A stretch of DNA of 64,000 nucleotides from Styela clava (lineage: Eukaryota; Chordata; Ascidiacea; Stolidobranchia; Styelidae). This document shows positions 26,434 through 36,887 of the stretch, one piece after another (position 1 is the stretch's first letter; the number at the start of each line of letters is the position of its first letter). Location: contig NC_135255.1 of the NCBI RefSeq assembly GCF_964204865.1, forward strand, positions 7,097,135-7,161,134. The letters are read 5' to 3'. A program made the translations under genes and the position numbers. The notes under the pieces are model-generated. The model was given only the letters and a program-made list of their open reading frames with translations. It was not told the origin of the DNA and ran no database searches.

Positions 26434-26750
26434 GTGCAAATGTCTATGATCCAAATGTCCATAGATGCAAACTGCAAATGTACGTTGGTGCAATGATTCA
26501 GCATTCAAATGTCCGTGATTGCAAATTTACGAAGGAGCAAATGTACGTAGGTACAAATGTCATTGGGTGCAAATGTTCATGAGTGCAAATGTCCGTGGGT
26601 GCAAATGTACATGGGTGCAAAGTTGCAAACGTCAATCAGTCCAAATGTACATGGGTGCAAATCTCCGCGGGTGCAATCTATAAGCGGGTGCTAAAATCTG
26701 TGAATGGAAATGCATTGGTGCAAATCTCCTTGAGTGAAAATTAATTTTAA
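26434..26750 (+). repeat. Diverged minisatellite, ~16-bp unit of GGGTGCAAATGTACAT type
   Basis: About twenty imperfect units built on GGGTGCAAATGT(A/C)C(A/G)T, with variants such as GGTACAAATGTCATT. The block CAATCTATAAGCGGGTGCTAA near its right end is nearly identical to a block inside the insertion at 52619-52821. The array is therefore probably a larger, decayed relative of that element. It begins about 40 bp beyond the right end of hAT copy 1. Confidence 0.75.
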
Positions 26751-26888
26751 ATGGTTTACAAATTTTAAAGGCTTGTTCAATAATTTCATAATTTAAAATT
26801 TTGTTCATGGCTTATGCTTATGCCCTATAACAATGTATCAACATATCATTGTTAAAGTTATGACGCCATAATTGATTCCATAATTGAT

Positions 26889-27222
26889 TAATAAGACAGT
26901 GTCTTATTTCGATTTTCTTTCGAAAAATAACACTAGGGCTTATTTTTAGCGGATGTCTTTTATTTTTTATTTGGAGAATTACGAGATTTCAAATATACAA
27001 AATATCAAAAACGATATCCATATACTTATAAATAACAAGTTTTTATTTAAAATAACAGCTGAACATAGATTATCAATCCTTTAAAACGAGTAGAAAGATT
27101 TCTTGCTATCGACCAGATAAAAGAGAATTGCTCTATCGACTAGGTCTTATTTTAAGGGGGGTTTTAAGGTTAATATCATTTAAGAAATTCATGCTAGGTT
27201 TTATTTTCGGGGAAACACGGTA
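26889..27222. mobile_element. MITE-like element ending TTTTCGGGGAAACACGGTA
   Basis: The right end, TTATTTTCGGGGAAACACGG, and internal blocks ATAAGACAGTGTCTTAT and AGGGCTTATTTTTAGCGGATG are the recognisable parts. The left terminus is truncated, so the reciprocal inverted repeat is missing. No ORF. The class is uncertain. From memory, similar CCCCGAAAATAAGAC-type repeats occur in vertebrate genomes, which I could not check. Confidence 0.5.
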
Positions 27223-27427
27223 GTTCGATTTTGATGACAATGTAGGCTCGAGAATGTCCAAACTAATATATGTTGGTATACTTCTTTTCATCATTATAAA
27301 AATTTTTTTTTTTTTTTCATCAACTATTGGACCAATTGCTTTGAAATTTTCAGTGGTTAAAGATCGTATTTTTCGTTAAATTTGTTTTATTTATTTCAAA
27401 AAAATTTCCAGATTCTAAATTCTATGA

Positions 27428-28151
27428 CAACGTTTCCCAAACTGTGTTCCGCGAGCGTCTTCCGAGTGTTCCGTGGAAAATAAATCAAAAATACGTCAAA
27501 ATGGTCGCCATGGCGATTCGCACCAACTGACCGTTCAATATCGCGTCACCGTCGGCCTAAAGTGGACCAACTAAAGTAGGGTAGTGGCATTTTCGTTAAC
27601 CGTCGGCCTAGCTTGTTGACAGTTAAGTTCATTATCAAGTTTGCAGCAATCCTTTTAGTTTTGCTATAGGCAAACAAGTACGTCTAAAGAATGAAGGCAA
27701 ATGGTCAACTCTCCTTTTGCCATCTCTGCCTGGTTTTACTTTAAAATGCTGAAAAAATTACTCATGTTCGCTAAACTCGATTCAGCAGATAAATAAACTG
27801 CAGCTCGCGAAGTTGCAGCAAGTACTTCTATCTTCATTAGACGTAACATTAGAGGCAAACACTACGTAATGGAAAGTAAACGATATAGAAAGGCAAAATG
27901 AATTTGTTGATTCATATACACAGCATTCAAATTAGGAAACAATAAAATATTCATAATAAATGAAATATATATATATGTAAAATATTCAAACATATTTTAG
28001 GTATGTTTAACACAATTCTGTTAATTTCCGAACCCATTCAGAACCGCTACATTACACCGTTTTCCTTTATCAATTTTACCATTTTTTGGTGTTCCGCGAG
28101 GCGAGATAAAAAGTGTAAGTGTTCCGTGGCCGAAAAAGTTTGGAAACGCTG
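27428..28151. mobile_element. hAT-type non-autonomous element, 724 bp
   Basis: Termini CAACGTTTCCCAAACTG and CAAACTTT-type inverse (right end AAAGTTTGGAAACGCTG) are inverted repeats. The 8-bp flanks are TTCTATGA (27420-27427) and TTCTATGG (28152-28159), a 7/8 target duplication. TGTTCCGCGAG blocks occur near both ends. I see no transposase reading frame. Confidence 0.8.
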
Positions 28152-28310
28152 TTCTATGGTATTCATTTTTTTGTGCGCGAAGCTGTCATCAAAATAAAAA
28201 ATAAAATGCGCACAGTGCCGTGGGATGATGAAGGTTGGAGCCTTTCTAATAGATGTTTACATTTTATTTAAAAATCTTCCACACGGCAGTATACAATTAA
28301 TGGTGCTCCC

Positions 28311-28402
28311 GAAGTATGCGCACCAAGATGTCGCATAACCTGAACCCCAATCCGGTACACAACCTGAGTTCAGGTTGTGCGCCATCTTGGTGCGCATACT
28401 TC
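28311..28402. repeat. Nested palindrome (20-bp arms, inner 9-bp arms)
   Basis: The arm GAAGTATGCGCACCAAGATG (28311-28330) is perfectly repeated inverted at 28383-28402. Inside the 52-bp spacer, ACAACCTGA / TCAGGTTGT (28359-28367 and 28370-28378) forms a second perfect inverted repeat with a 2-base loop. It probably represents a small foldback MITE. Confidence 0.8.
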
Positions 28403-29378
28403 AGGAGGTCCAAAAAAAAGATATCGTTCCAACACAAATCTGTTGAGCAGATTTATATTTCCTCTGAAAAAAAAAAACACGATTTTGACATGAACAAGCT
28501 CATCATATATATATACTGTATTTCTGGGCTTGCTGTCATTTCTTTTTTTAGGCAACTTAATCAGACCAAGGTTCCTTTTATCAAACATTTTCTATAAATT
28601 TGCTTTTCGTGCCTGGGTTATACATGGTGCCAATTTTAAATATAATCAGACGTCATTTAAAAATTCAGTGAAAGCATAATAGAAAATACAAAAAGATCAC
28701 ATTGCAATTTGAATCAAAATATCTTTCTTAAATCGGATAATGTTCCGATTCGACTCCTTAAATAACAGGTTTATTCTTACACAATATCTTTGCATATATA
28801 TGCAAAAGTTTTTATTATCAAACTTCGATATTCTCGGGAGTTCAGAGATGGAGTCAAAATCGAAATTTCGAGAATCGATTGTATATTTCCCTCGAAATCA
28901 CAGCGCGTTAACTCTGTGTTTATTGGTGCTCGAATGCAGGTGCAATTATAATTTCACAATTCCTATGTTTGAAAGCAGTACTGATTCGATGTGGCATATT
29001 TAAAAAAGTTTTAAATCTCCACAATTTGTCAAGCGTATTCCATTATTTTGTGAACCGTCAACTGCTTTCGGTGCGCTTTTTGAGGTGATCCCTGTATAAC
29101 TACTTTACTACATACGCCAATGAACTTCCTTTATTGCAATACGTTAAAATTTAAAAAATACGTGACGTGACGCGATGTAAAGTTGGGGAGACAATAGTAC
29201 AGCGCGCCAGTTATCGGAGAATTTGTCTCGTAATTTTCCTCTTTGACCATGACAAACAACGTTTGAAAAGTTCATAAAAATGTCCACAATAAAAATAAAT
29301 TTCAACTTGAAAATGGTGTTAGAATCTTAACGAAAGCTTTGATTTCGTATAGGCTTGAGACCCAGATTCCTGATCACG
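28403..29378. other. Intergenic region downstream of the adaptor-like gene
   Basis: AT-rich, with no supported gene on either strand. It includes the 3' flank of the minus-strand gene ending at 29379. Confidence 0.45.
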
Positions 29379-31712
29379 CTACTTCCTTTGAACTTGACTA
29401 TAGATACTTGACAGACCCCCAGGATATTCTCCAGCCATTGTATACACATCTTCTGATTCATTTTGTTGTTCCTGCTCGACATAGTGCGGATGCCTTGGCG
29501 GTAACTCTTGTGTAACTTCCACCGGAGAAACGTAATCAGCCTGGTAATTGCGACTATTTTCTCCATGTGAAGATGCATTTTCTTTTATATCAGTATATTT
29601 TGGTGATATATCTGAACGTTGTCGAGGCGGTTTTCTAGGTATTCCGGATGTGGATGGTTGGGTGACCTTTTCTCCATGATGTCTATTACGAGAATTTGAC
29701 ATAGGATTTGGGGGACGCAATTCTGGTCCGCTTTGTTGGTGTGGATAGGCATATGCTTGGCTGAAATCACTGCTCAAGGATTTTGATCCAGACATATTTC
29801 TTCGAGCAAACTCTTCATTGCCATAAACAGCTTCCCGGAGAAAATTACTCTCTGATCGCGAAGCCAGATCCCCTTGTACATCTAAACATACGTTAACATT
29901 CCCACCTCGAGGACCTTGTTGTGTACCTCGTGGCGCCTCCTGTCGGCGATGCTCATTGCTTTCAGGTCCTCGATTCATCCCGCGAGTTGTGAAATACGGC
30001 GACCCTTCTTCTCTACTGACTTCTTGTCTTGATTCGGGTTCTTTGCAACACGTTCCAAAGATGTTGAAATTCCTTCCATATATTCTGAAAATATATTAAA
30101 GTTTGGCTGAGGTTTGGAAATATTTACTTTAATGTCGAAATTAGTAAATGAATGGTATGTAATTTATTATTTCAATAATAACTGAACTATGTGAATGGGT
30201 GGAATAATATTGGGAATAAAAAGTTTATCGTTGTTATTGAAATGACCAGACAACAAATTCCAGAGAAAGCGTGAATCACTAGCAGCAGGATTTTGTGTTT
30301 CGAATACAATGAAAATTAAAAGAAGTGAACTATTGATGAATTATGTCATTGGGAGATGACCATCAACCCCTTTGCCATTACCGTTACCCCAACAGGAAAT
30401 GGTACCACAAAGTGAATCACCTACAATTAGAATTAGGCAACATACAAAAAGAGTTCAGTGCTTTTTGCATAGTTTGCCGACAAGAAGCTCAGTCATGCGG
30501 AATTATCTGCTCCATAATTGTTCTCATGAAGGCGTCGGTGTGGCGCGCCAATCGGTATTTACTGGCGTGCAATATACCACGTTAGCTCCTGATATTTCAA
30601 CGGCTTTGCTCAGAGATGAGTATCTTTCACAGAGTCAGTGCGCGTGTTCTTGCTTTGAGCCAAGTCTCTTCAAATATACGGGGAGACGTAGGCTACTTCA
30701 GGTGGGTTGGCACGGGGAGCCTATCTGCAACGCCAGTGGCGCTTTCGTTTTCCAAACATACTCAAAATCGACCTTTCGAGAACCCCATCAAATTTTGTTG
30801 ATTTGAAATCACTTTAAAGTTTTGATTGGGACATGAAATAAAAATTACCAGAAGGAGTATACTTAAAAGGTAAATTGCGATCGTGTAAAGAGAATTGTAC
30901 GCGCAACGGTGTTGTCCGCTGAAATTTTGGCAAAAGGCTGCGTGGTGTAACTAGTGACAACGTTATTAAAAGCATGCACACTTCTTGGATGATGTTAATA
31001 GGATAATAAAAATAAACGATTGTCTTACCGGCATAACACCATGGCGAGAACTGTGGAGACAATAGTAAGCAAAATTCCCAACACTATGGTCGCAGCGCAG
31101 CCGCATTCGCCCAATGCTTGGCATTCTTTCACGTTTATGAGTACTGTAAAACCGAAAATGTTCGAATTGGAAAAGTGTCCTAATATGTTTTGAAACGGGC
31201 AATCAAAAACATAATATAAAGCTACACGACGATTGATGATGAAGATCACTTGGCAAAAACATGACGTCATTAACAGCCTCTGATCTGAATTTGTGCAGTT
31301 CAAAATGACTTTGCTTTTATTGCCAAAAAACTTCGATGTTTTTTGATATTTACTTGATTGAAATACAGCGCTCGATATTCAACCATATTTTGGGAATTTT
31401 GAATTTGCACTACATAATGATGATAATAACGCAGTTCTAAGACGACATTAGCAAAGTTACAATGCTTTTTTCCTGGATAAATTCCCAATAACCTTGAGCA
31501 CACGTTATGTAGGTCACTCTTTCCTACTTTGGACAAATTATACTAACTGTGGATTGGGATTTGAAATGAAATAAACATTTGCCGAATATTTTCTTACGGA
31601 TATCAGAAACATGTTATGCCTCCCTATACATATAATTAAAGAATAATGAAAACATCAAATCTCCCTTACCTGTAAATAGCACTACCGCAGTTCGAGCATT
31701 ATTTTGATCCAT
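29379..31712 (-). CDS. Small single-pass membrane protein resembling a transmembrane adaptor (tyrosine-rich tail)
   Basis: Three exons (31670-31712, 31029-31143, 29379-30084) join in matching phases (1, then 2) with good splice sites, giving 287 residues. Residues 1-24 are hydrophobic and signal-peptide-like. Only a few residues (LGECGC) precede a clear membrane segment (~31-52). Cysteines follow at C52, C65 and C66, as in palmitoylated adaptors. The rest is a low-complexity cytoplasmic tail with proline/arginine SH3-type sites (RKPPRQR, ELPPRHP). It has tyrosine motifs at Y140 (VYGNE, a YxN Grb2-type site), Y216 (KYTDI), Y237 (DYVSPV), Y267 (VYTMA) and Y281 (SIYSQV, which fits the ITIM consensus). 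This layout is known from LAT/PAG/SIT-type adaptors, but I see no homology that proves orthology. Function is inferred from architecture only. Confidence 0.7.
30085..31028. other. Intron of the adaptor-like gene
   Basis: Holds a 144-codon plus-strand ORF (30372-30806) with no recognisable domain. It is less AT-rich than its surroundings and could be old transposon sequence. I see no supported gene. Confidence 0.4.
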
Positions 31713-32808
31713 TTATCGCCAAATAGTTGCAAAAAGTGGCATGGTGGCGGTAAAATATCACAAACATAGGAATGACTAGTATTTTCCCAATCAGTTAGTC
31801 AGCGCATTTTTCGTTGAAACGCTAAACATTAGTATTTTTAACAATATGTTGAATCAACGATACGGGGAAGTTAGTCCTACACGACCCTCATCAACTTTAT
31901 TCATCGAGTGTACGTATACCATATATAGCACGCGGAAGAATCGAGCGATCATGACCAATTGCAATTTTAGCGTGTTCGCGGGCGGCCAGTCATAAAACGA
32001 TGGCGAGACAAAGTTTATCAGTGTCCAATGAATGACATACTCCCGAATGTCATGTTGTATTTAGTCTGTATACGTATAGCTAGTTATTTGTGAGTAATCA
32101 TTTTACAAATGATAAGTTATTTATTCAACTTCAAAAATTCTGTGATTATCCTCTTCAACTGCAGACAGAATAGACGGTGATAATTCAACCAATCTCGCAT
32201 CACCTATATTAGTAAGTCATGTACTGTTCATGCATATTCGATGTTTGAAAATGGAAATTAGATACCGGATGAGGAAGTATAATTGAATAGCATGTGTTAG
32301 TCTCTCAAATATTTTGAAAAATTCATAAAATGAAATGGAATTTTACAAATGTTTTCCTCATAACACATATGAACAGCACACATACGGTCTTGTTGAGATT
32401 AGGAACTGTCAATGATCCAAATGTGACCTCATATAATAATGTCGTGTGTGGATATTTTGACATTTTCATAAAATACAGATTGCAGTTAATATTCTATTGC
32501 AAATCTATAGCGACGGCTTTAAAAAAAGGTACCGAACTTTGAGGATGTTTTTCTGTTATTCGCATTTTGTGTTATATTGTACGAAGCAGTGCCATTAAGT
32601 TTTGAAATAAATTTCTGCTTCAAACACACGTGAATGATATCCAATTTCATTTTATATTCGTGTCTACGACTGGTTGAACTGAATGACAATGGCCGGAGAT
32701 TTTCTAAATTTCGAAGTTTTATCAAATTTCCCAGAGGCTAAACGAAAAGGTTTTAATATTCAATAAACGGATTCCGAGCAAGGACACAAGAAAATAAGTA
32801 GATCCCAA
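31713..32808. other. Upstream region of the adaptor-like gene
   Basis: Presumably contains the promoter of the minus-strand gene starting at 31712. No distinct regulatory element, RNA gene or transposon end was recognised. Confidence 0.4.
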
Positions 32809-33063
32809 CAGGGGCGTAGCCAGGGGGGTGGTTTGCGGTCGAAACCCCCCCTTTTCAAATGTAAAAAAAATAAAATCATTTTTCTGTATCATACCCAGCA
32901 ATTTTCCGTAGCTTGAAATGCTTTTCACACCCTCAAGAACAATAAAAACACGCGTATTCAAGCGTTCGATGTGACCCACTACCGTAGATGTTTCAATCTA
33001 ACTTGGCAAATAAAAATTTCACCCCCCCCCCCCCCCATTTGAAAATTTATGGCTACGCCCCTG
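32809..33063. mobile_element. hAT-type MITE, CAGGGGCGTAGCCA family, complete copy
   Basis: Inverted termini CAGGGGCGTAGCCA and TGGCTACGCCCCTG bound a 255-bp element. It is flanked by GATCCCAA (32801-32808) and GATCCCTA (33064-33071), a 7/8-bp hAT-type target duplication. The interior includes a poly-C tract near 33022. A second, inverted and decayed copy lies at 429-662. Confidence 0.87.
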
Positions 33064-33138
33064 GATCCCTAATAATATTTGCAAAATATACTGACCAAAT
33101 GTCAAAATGAATGTAAAATGAAGCCACTACTTATATCA

Positions 33139-33215
33139 GGATGGTCCAAACCGCCGACACATTCCTTGCGGCACGCGGAACAATTTTAGCGTGTAATAAA
33201 CCATTGGCAGATATT
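33139..33215. mobile_element. hAT-type terminus fragment
   Basis: CAGGATGGTCCAAACC, followed by GCGGCACGCGG, resembles the left end of hAT elements of the CAGGGGTGTCCAAACC type. No right end or target duplication was found. Confidence 0.45.
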
Positions 33216-33610
33216 TGTAATTATTGTCAGAACATTTTTGATTTTTTTTTGAACTATTTCAATTGGAATTTCCATGTTGTATCTATAATAATGGATACCT
33301 CAAGACGGTGCCAATTTGTGAACGACATCCTTTTTTTAGTAAAACTACTTCTTTATTTTCAAGCATTGGCCATGTAGATAGCTGTGACGAACCGCAGAGC
33401 TGACTTAGCGCCGCGCGATCCAGGTTTTTTTTCAGCTGGGTCCGGAGTCCAAACTTAGTCGGACTTGGTTGTCCTTTGACGATATCACCAGACCTGCTCA
33501 CGCTACAAGTAATAAAATTAGTTAAATATGATCATTCATCATACAATGAGTGTAAAAAAGATGCCCGAGCTAAACTGTGAGGAAACGTATTTCCTGACTC
33601 ATGCACTACA

Positions 33611-33916
33611 CAGGGGTTCTCAACCTTTTCTCTGTTAAGTACCCTCCGAGTCACGAAACAATCAACGCGAATCCCCAGTAATCAGACACCAAACTAAATT
33701 GTGATATATATAGTGACTAACAATTTGCTGTAACGACTGCCAAGCCGTGCATTTCAAGCCGTTTCAATTGGCACTTATTTTCCTCTTATATAGTTACTTT
33801 CTTTGTTAAAGGATATTAAAAAAAGCAACACACGAAAACTCTACTGTCATCCAAGTACCCCTGGAAATCTTCTCGTGAACCCCTGGGGGTTCGCGAACCC
33901 CAGGTTGAGAACCCCT
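33611..33916. mobile_element. hAT-type MITE, CAGGGGTTCTCAACC family
   Basis: The left end CAGGGGTTCTCAACC and right end GGTTGAGAACCCCT are inverted repeats 306 bp apart. The right subterminal region carries the typical GGGGGTTCGCGAACCCC palindrome. The flanking CACTACA direct repeat is about 7 bp and slightly damaged. No ORF. Confidence 0.82.
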
Positions 33917-34144
33917 ACACTACAACGTTAAAACACAGTGTCTGGTGTGTTTTCAAGTATAATATCTGTCACGAAAGAATATAATTTGAAGCGCCATTAC
34001 AAAACCAAACAAGAGGAAAGAAACCGAAAATAGCACGGTATTTCTCGGGAAACAATTTCAAAATAACTAAAAGCTTCATATGTTCCTTTTAAAAACTAAT
34101 TAAAACGGTAAACTCTCATTCTTAAATATATGTAAAGTGAGTAT

Positions 34145-34255
34145 ACTCGCGATGTTTTCGATCGCTCTATGATTTTCTTCGACTGCGGCCCGCGAGACAT
34201 CCTCAAAAGTTTTTTCGGCCCGCCAACCTCGCAACCTTGGACCAACCTGACTTAT
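34145..34255. mobile_element. hAT-type element fragment
   Basis: Read on the minus strand, GGTTGCGAGGTTGGCGGGCC, followed by CTCGCGGGCCGC, is typical of hAT/MITE subterminal sequence. The element ends are not intact. Confidence 0.4.
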
Positions 34256-36887
34256 ATCATAGCCATAGAGAGACATTAATCCAATGTCGATTGCGATCAT
34301 GTATCAATTCTTATGTCTAACTTGTCATATTCCCTCGCGATTTTTAGGTGATCGAATATTGTTGGATTCTATTTTGCTTATATATACTGAAGTTAAGTTT
34401 ATCTTACACACAGAACAAAATTATCCAAAACGAGGAAAGGGTTCGTATTAATGAGAGTCACCACTCACCAACAAGCGATCGCCTTCTAATTTTCCGTAGG
34501 TCTGTTTTTCTCAAGACTAAATTAAGTACACAACCGGAAGCTTGGCATACCTGAATTCAAGGATTAAGTTACTAGCATCAAGTCAAACGTCAGTATCAGT
34601 AAAATTTAGTAGACGATGAAGCCTGTATTTATTTGAATATCATGATCAATGTTAATACGTAGCACAGGAAGCTGGCGTCCAAGGAATTTCGATTTGGAAT
34701 TGAAATTGAGACATGTTTAAATATTTACTTTGCCAAGATTAAGGGGGACAAATTCTGCCCAGTCTTGAATTTGAACTTGGTCCAATGACAATGAAGCATT
34801 TTAGGAATGGATTTCATTTCCGCAGAGCTCTATAAATAATTATTACGGGAAATAATGTGGGCGCGGCTGGGGGCTGGAAGCTATTTTGTAATTATTCGAT
34901 TATCAATTACAATAGCATTTTAAGCGTCACATAAGATTCGGGTTATGCGAAACTCGTCGGGGTTTTACGTCTACGATAATACCGATGGTATTATTTTTGG
35001 TTTACGAAAATAAATGGGGACACCTAACTGTTCGGCAGTTATCACCAGGGCAGATATAGTCCGGATTATTCAAAAATACAATTATATATAGTGTATCTCC
35101 TGTCACGATATCTGCGAAAGCACCATATAAGTTACAAACATTATCTTGTACTATTCATGAAATACGACCCAATAAACAATTAGAGAATACCAACTTTATA
35201 CGACATATTGATGGCACTCAAGTAGACATCTGGTGAGTGTTTTGTTCTCAAGTGTAGTCAAATCTTATCCAAGTATAAGTCTGTAATGTACTTCTATGTA
35301 ACTATCTTATCTGTCAATGCAAAGCGTTTCCAATTGAAATGCTGCAACGTTAAACAAATTGATTCACCTTTCACATATGGCCAGCAATATGTTTTAGACT
35401 ACGAAAAACAAACATGATCACGTACACTCGTACAGTATAGCGTTACATAAGATTGTCTCTTGATTGATCTACGACAATTTGAGAGAAGCATTCAAAACGC
35501 ATATTCTTCGTGGTTAGAGCGTTGAACCCAACTATGTTAGAGTCCCTGGTTAATAAAGATATCGGATTCAAACTCCATTCCCTCCATCACACCCAAGATG
35601 CAATAAATTGAGTAGGCGACGCCAAGCAAGCAAAATCCCGGTATTTTCTAGCTTCTTAGAATGCTTCTACATAACTCCCCTTTCGCAGTGAATGTGTGAT
35701 AAACGCCTAATTGATTTTTCCAATATTTTTCCGACTACGATGCGTTTTGACTTAGGGCGAAAATCAGCTAACGGCACAATAACTCAAGATATTAAATTTA
35801 TGAACGCGCCAGATCATTTTTAGAAATGTGGACTTCGTCGAATTTTTCGAAGTTTGATTTTCCGAACGTCCATTTGTTTGCATGCTTGCATTTGTTTAGT
35901 TGTCTCGCTCTCTTTTGATTTGTCCCGAATGTAAGCCTCTTATAGGCTAATATTTGTCATAATCGTACGCGCGTGGACAGATTAATTTCGTCGGATATTT
36001 TTTTGCCAAATGGAATTGGTATTATAAATATGACGGAACAAAGGGTGTTACACTAAGTAATTCTTATCTTTCTGCAGTCGGTTTCTCTGAATAAAATTGT
36101 GATACAAAAGGATATGATTTAAATACCGTATAAGTCGTTGCTCATGGGGTATTGACAGTCGCACTGCGCTCCCGTCTACTAAAAGAGTTTATGGCTTCCT
36201 CAAGCTGAGATCCGACTGTGGGTGAACTATTTCTGTAATTGTTATGGCATTTGTCGATAAATCCTACAATTAAAATGGTTGACTAGTATAGTTGAGAACG
36301 ATATGTATGTCACTGATGTTTGCAACAATCTGAAGGCAAGTGGCTCGCTATTTATATTGTAATTGGCCAAAATTTCAAATTTATTTTAAATTCCAATCAG
36401 GTCTAAAACTTATTCGAGAAATTTATAAGAGAACCAGAAATTCAGATTTGAGGACAGGTTATTTGTTTTGTTCAATTTAGGCAGTCACATTAGAAAAAAA
36501 AAGAAGAAGAATAAAATTACGTGCATTAGATTGACGGAAACCATCTCACTGTATTGGAAAGATAATGCGAGATGAAATATCAAAAATATTTGGGAAGGGA
36601 CAATTTCAACAATTGAGATATGGGATATGGGGTGCCAGGCAGAACAAAAGTATTGCTGAATCAAATAATAATCTCCGTTTGTATTATTCGCGATGAATTT
36701 CACTGCAGGTAATGTTATGTTTTTTGTGTGTAATGGAGGGTAGGGTGTGGTGGTTACAGATTGAAAAATAACTTATTCGTGTCAAAACAAGTGGTACTAA
36801 ACTATCAGGTTCTCTAATTATACAATCTATCCATTACTTAGTTTAAATTTTCTACAAACAATTTAAATTTATACTAATATTAATAAG
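34256..36887. other. Intergenic region upstream of the plus-strand DEP gene
   Basis: No supported gene apart from a tRNA-like relic at 35509-35580. The region ends in the AT-rich promoter flank of the DEP gene at 36888. Confidence 0.45.
35509..35580 (+). repeat. tRNA-derived SINE relic
   Basis: GTGGTTAGAGCGTTGAA resembles a polymerase III A box. GGATTCAAACTCC at 35564-35576 resembles a B box at tRNA-like spacing. The anticodon and acceptor stems do not pair convincingly, so a SINE or tRNA pseudogene is more likely than a functional tRNA. Confidence 0.4.

Noticed and set aside
26434-26750. CRISPR-like array of short repeats
   Set aside because: The sequence is eukaryotic, units are contiguous and diverged without unique spacers; it is a minisatellite.
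30372-30806. 144-codon plus-strand ORF in the intron of the adaptor-like gene
   Set aside because: No domain, no splice support, and a second frame is also open; probably chance or old transposon DNA.
35509-35580. Functional tRNA gene
   Set aside because: Only the A-box and B-box-like parts are present; acceptor and anticodon stems do not pair.
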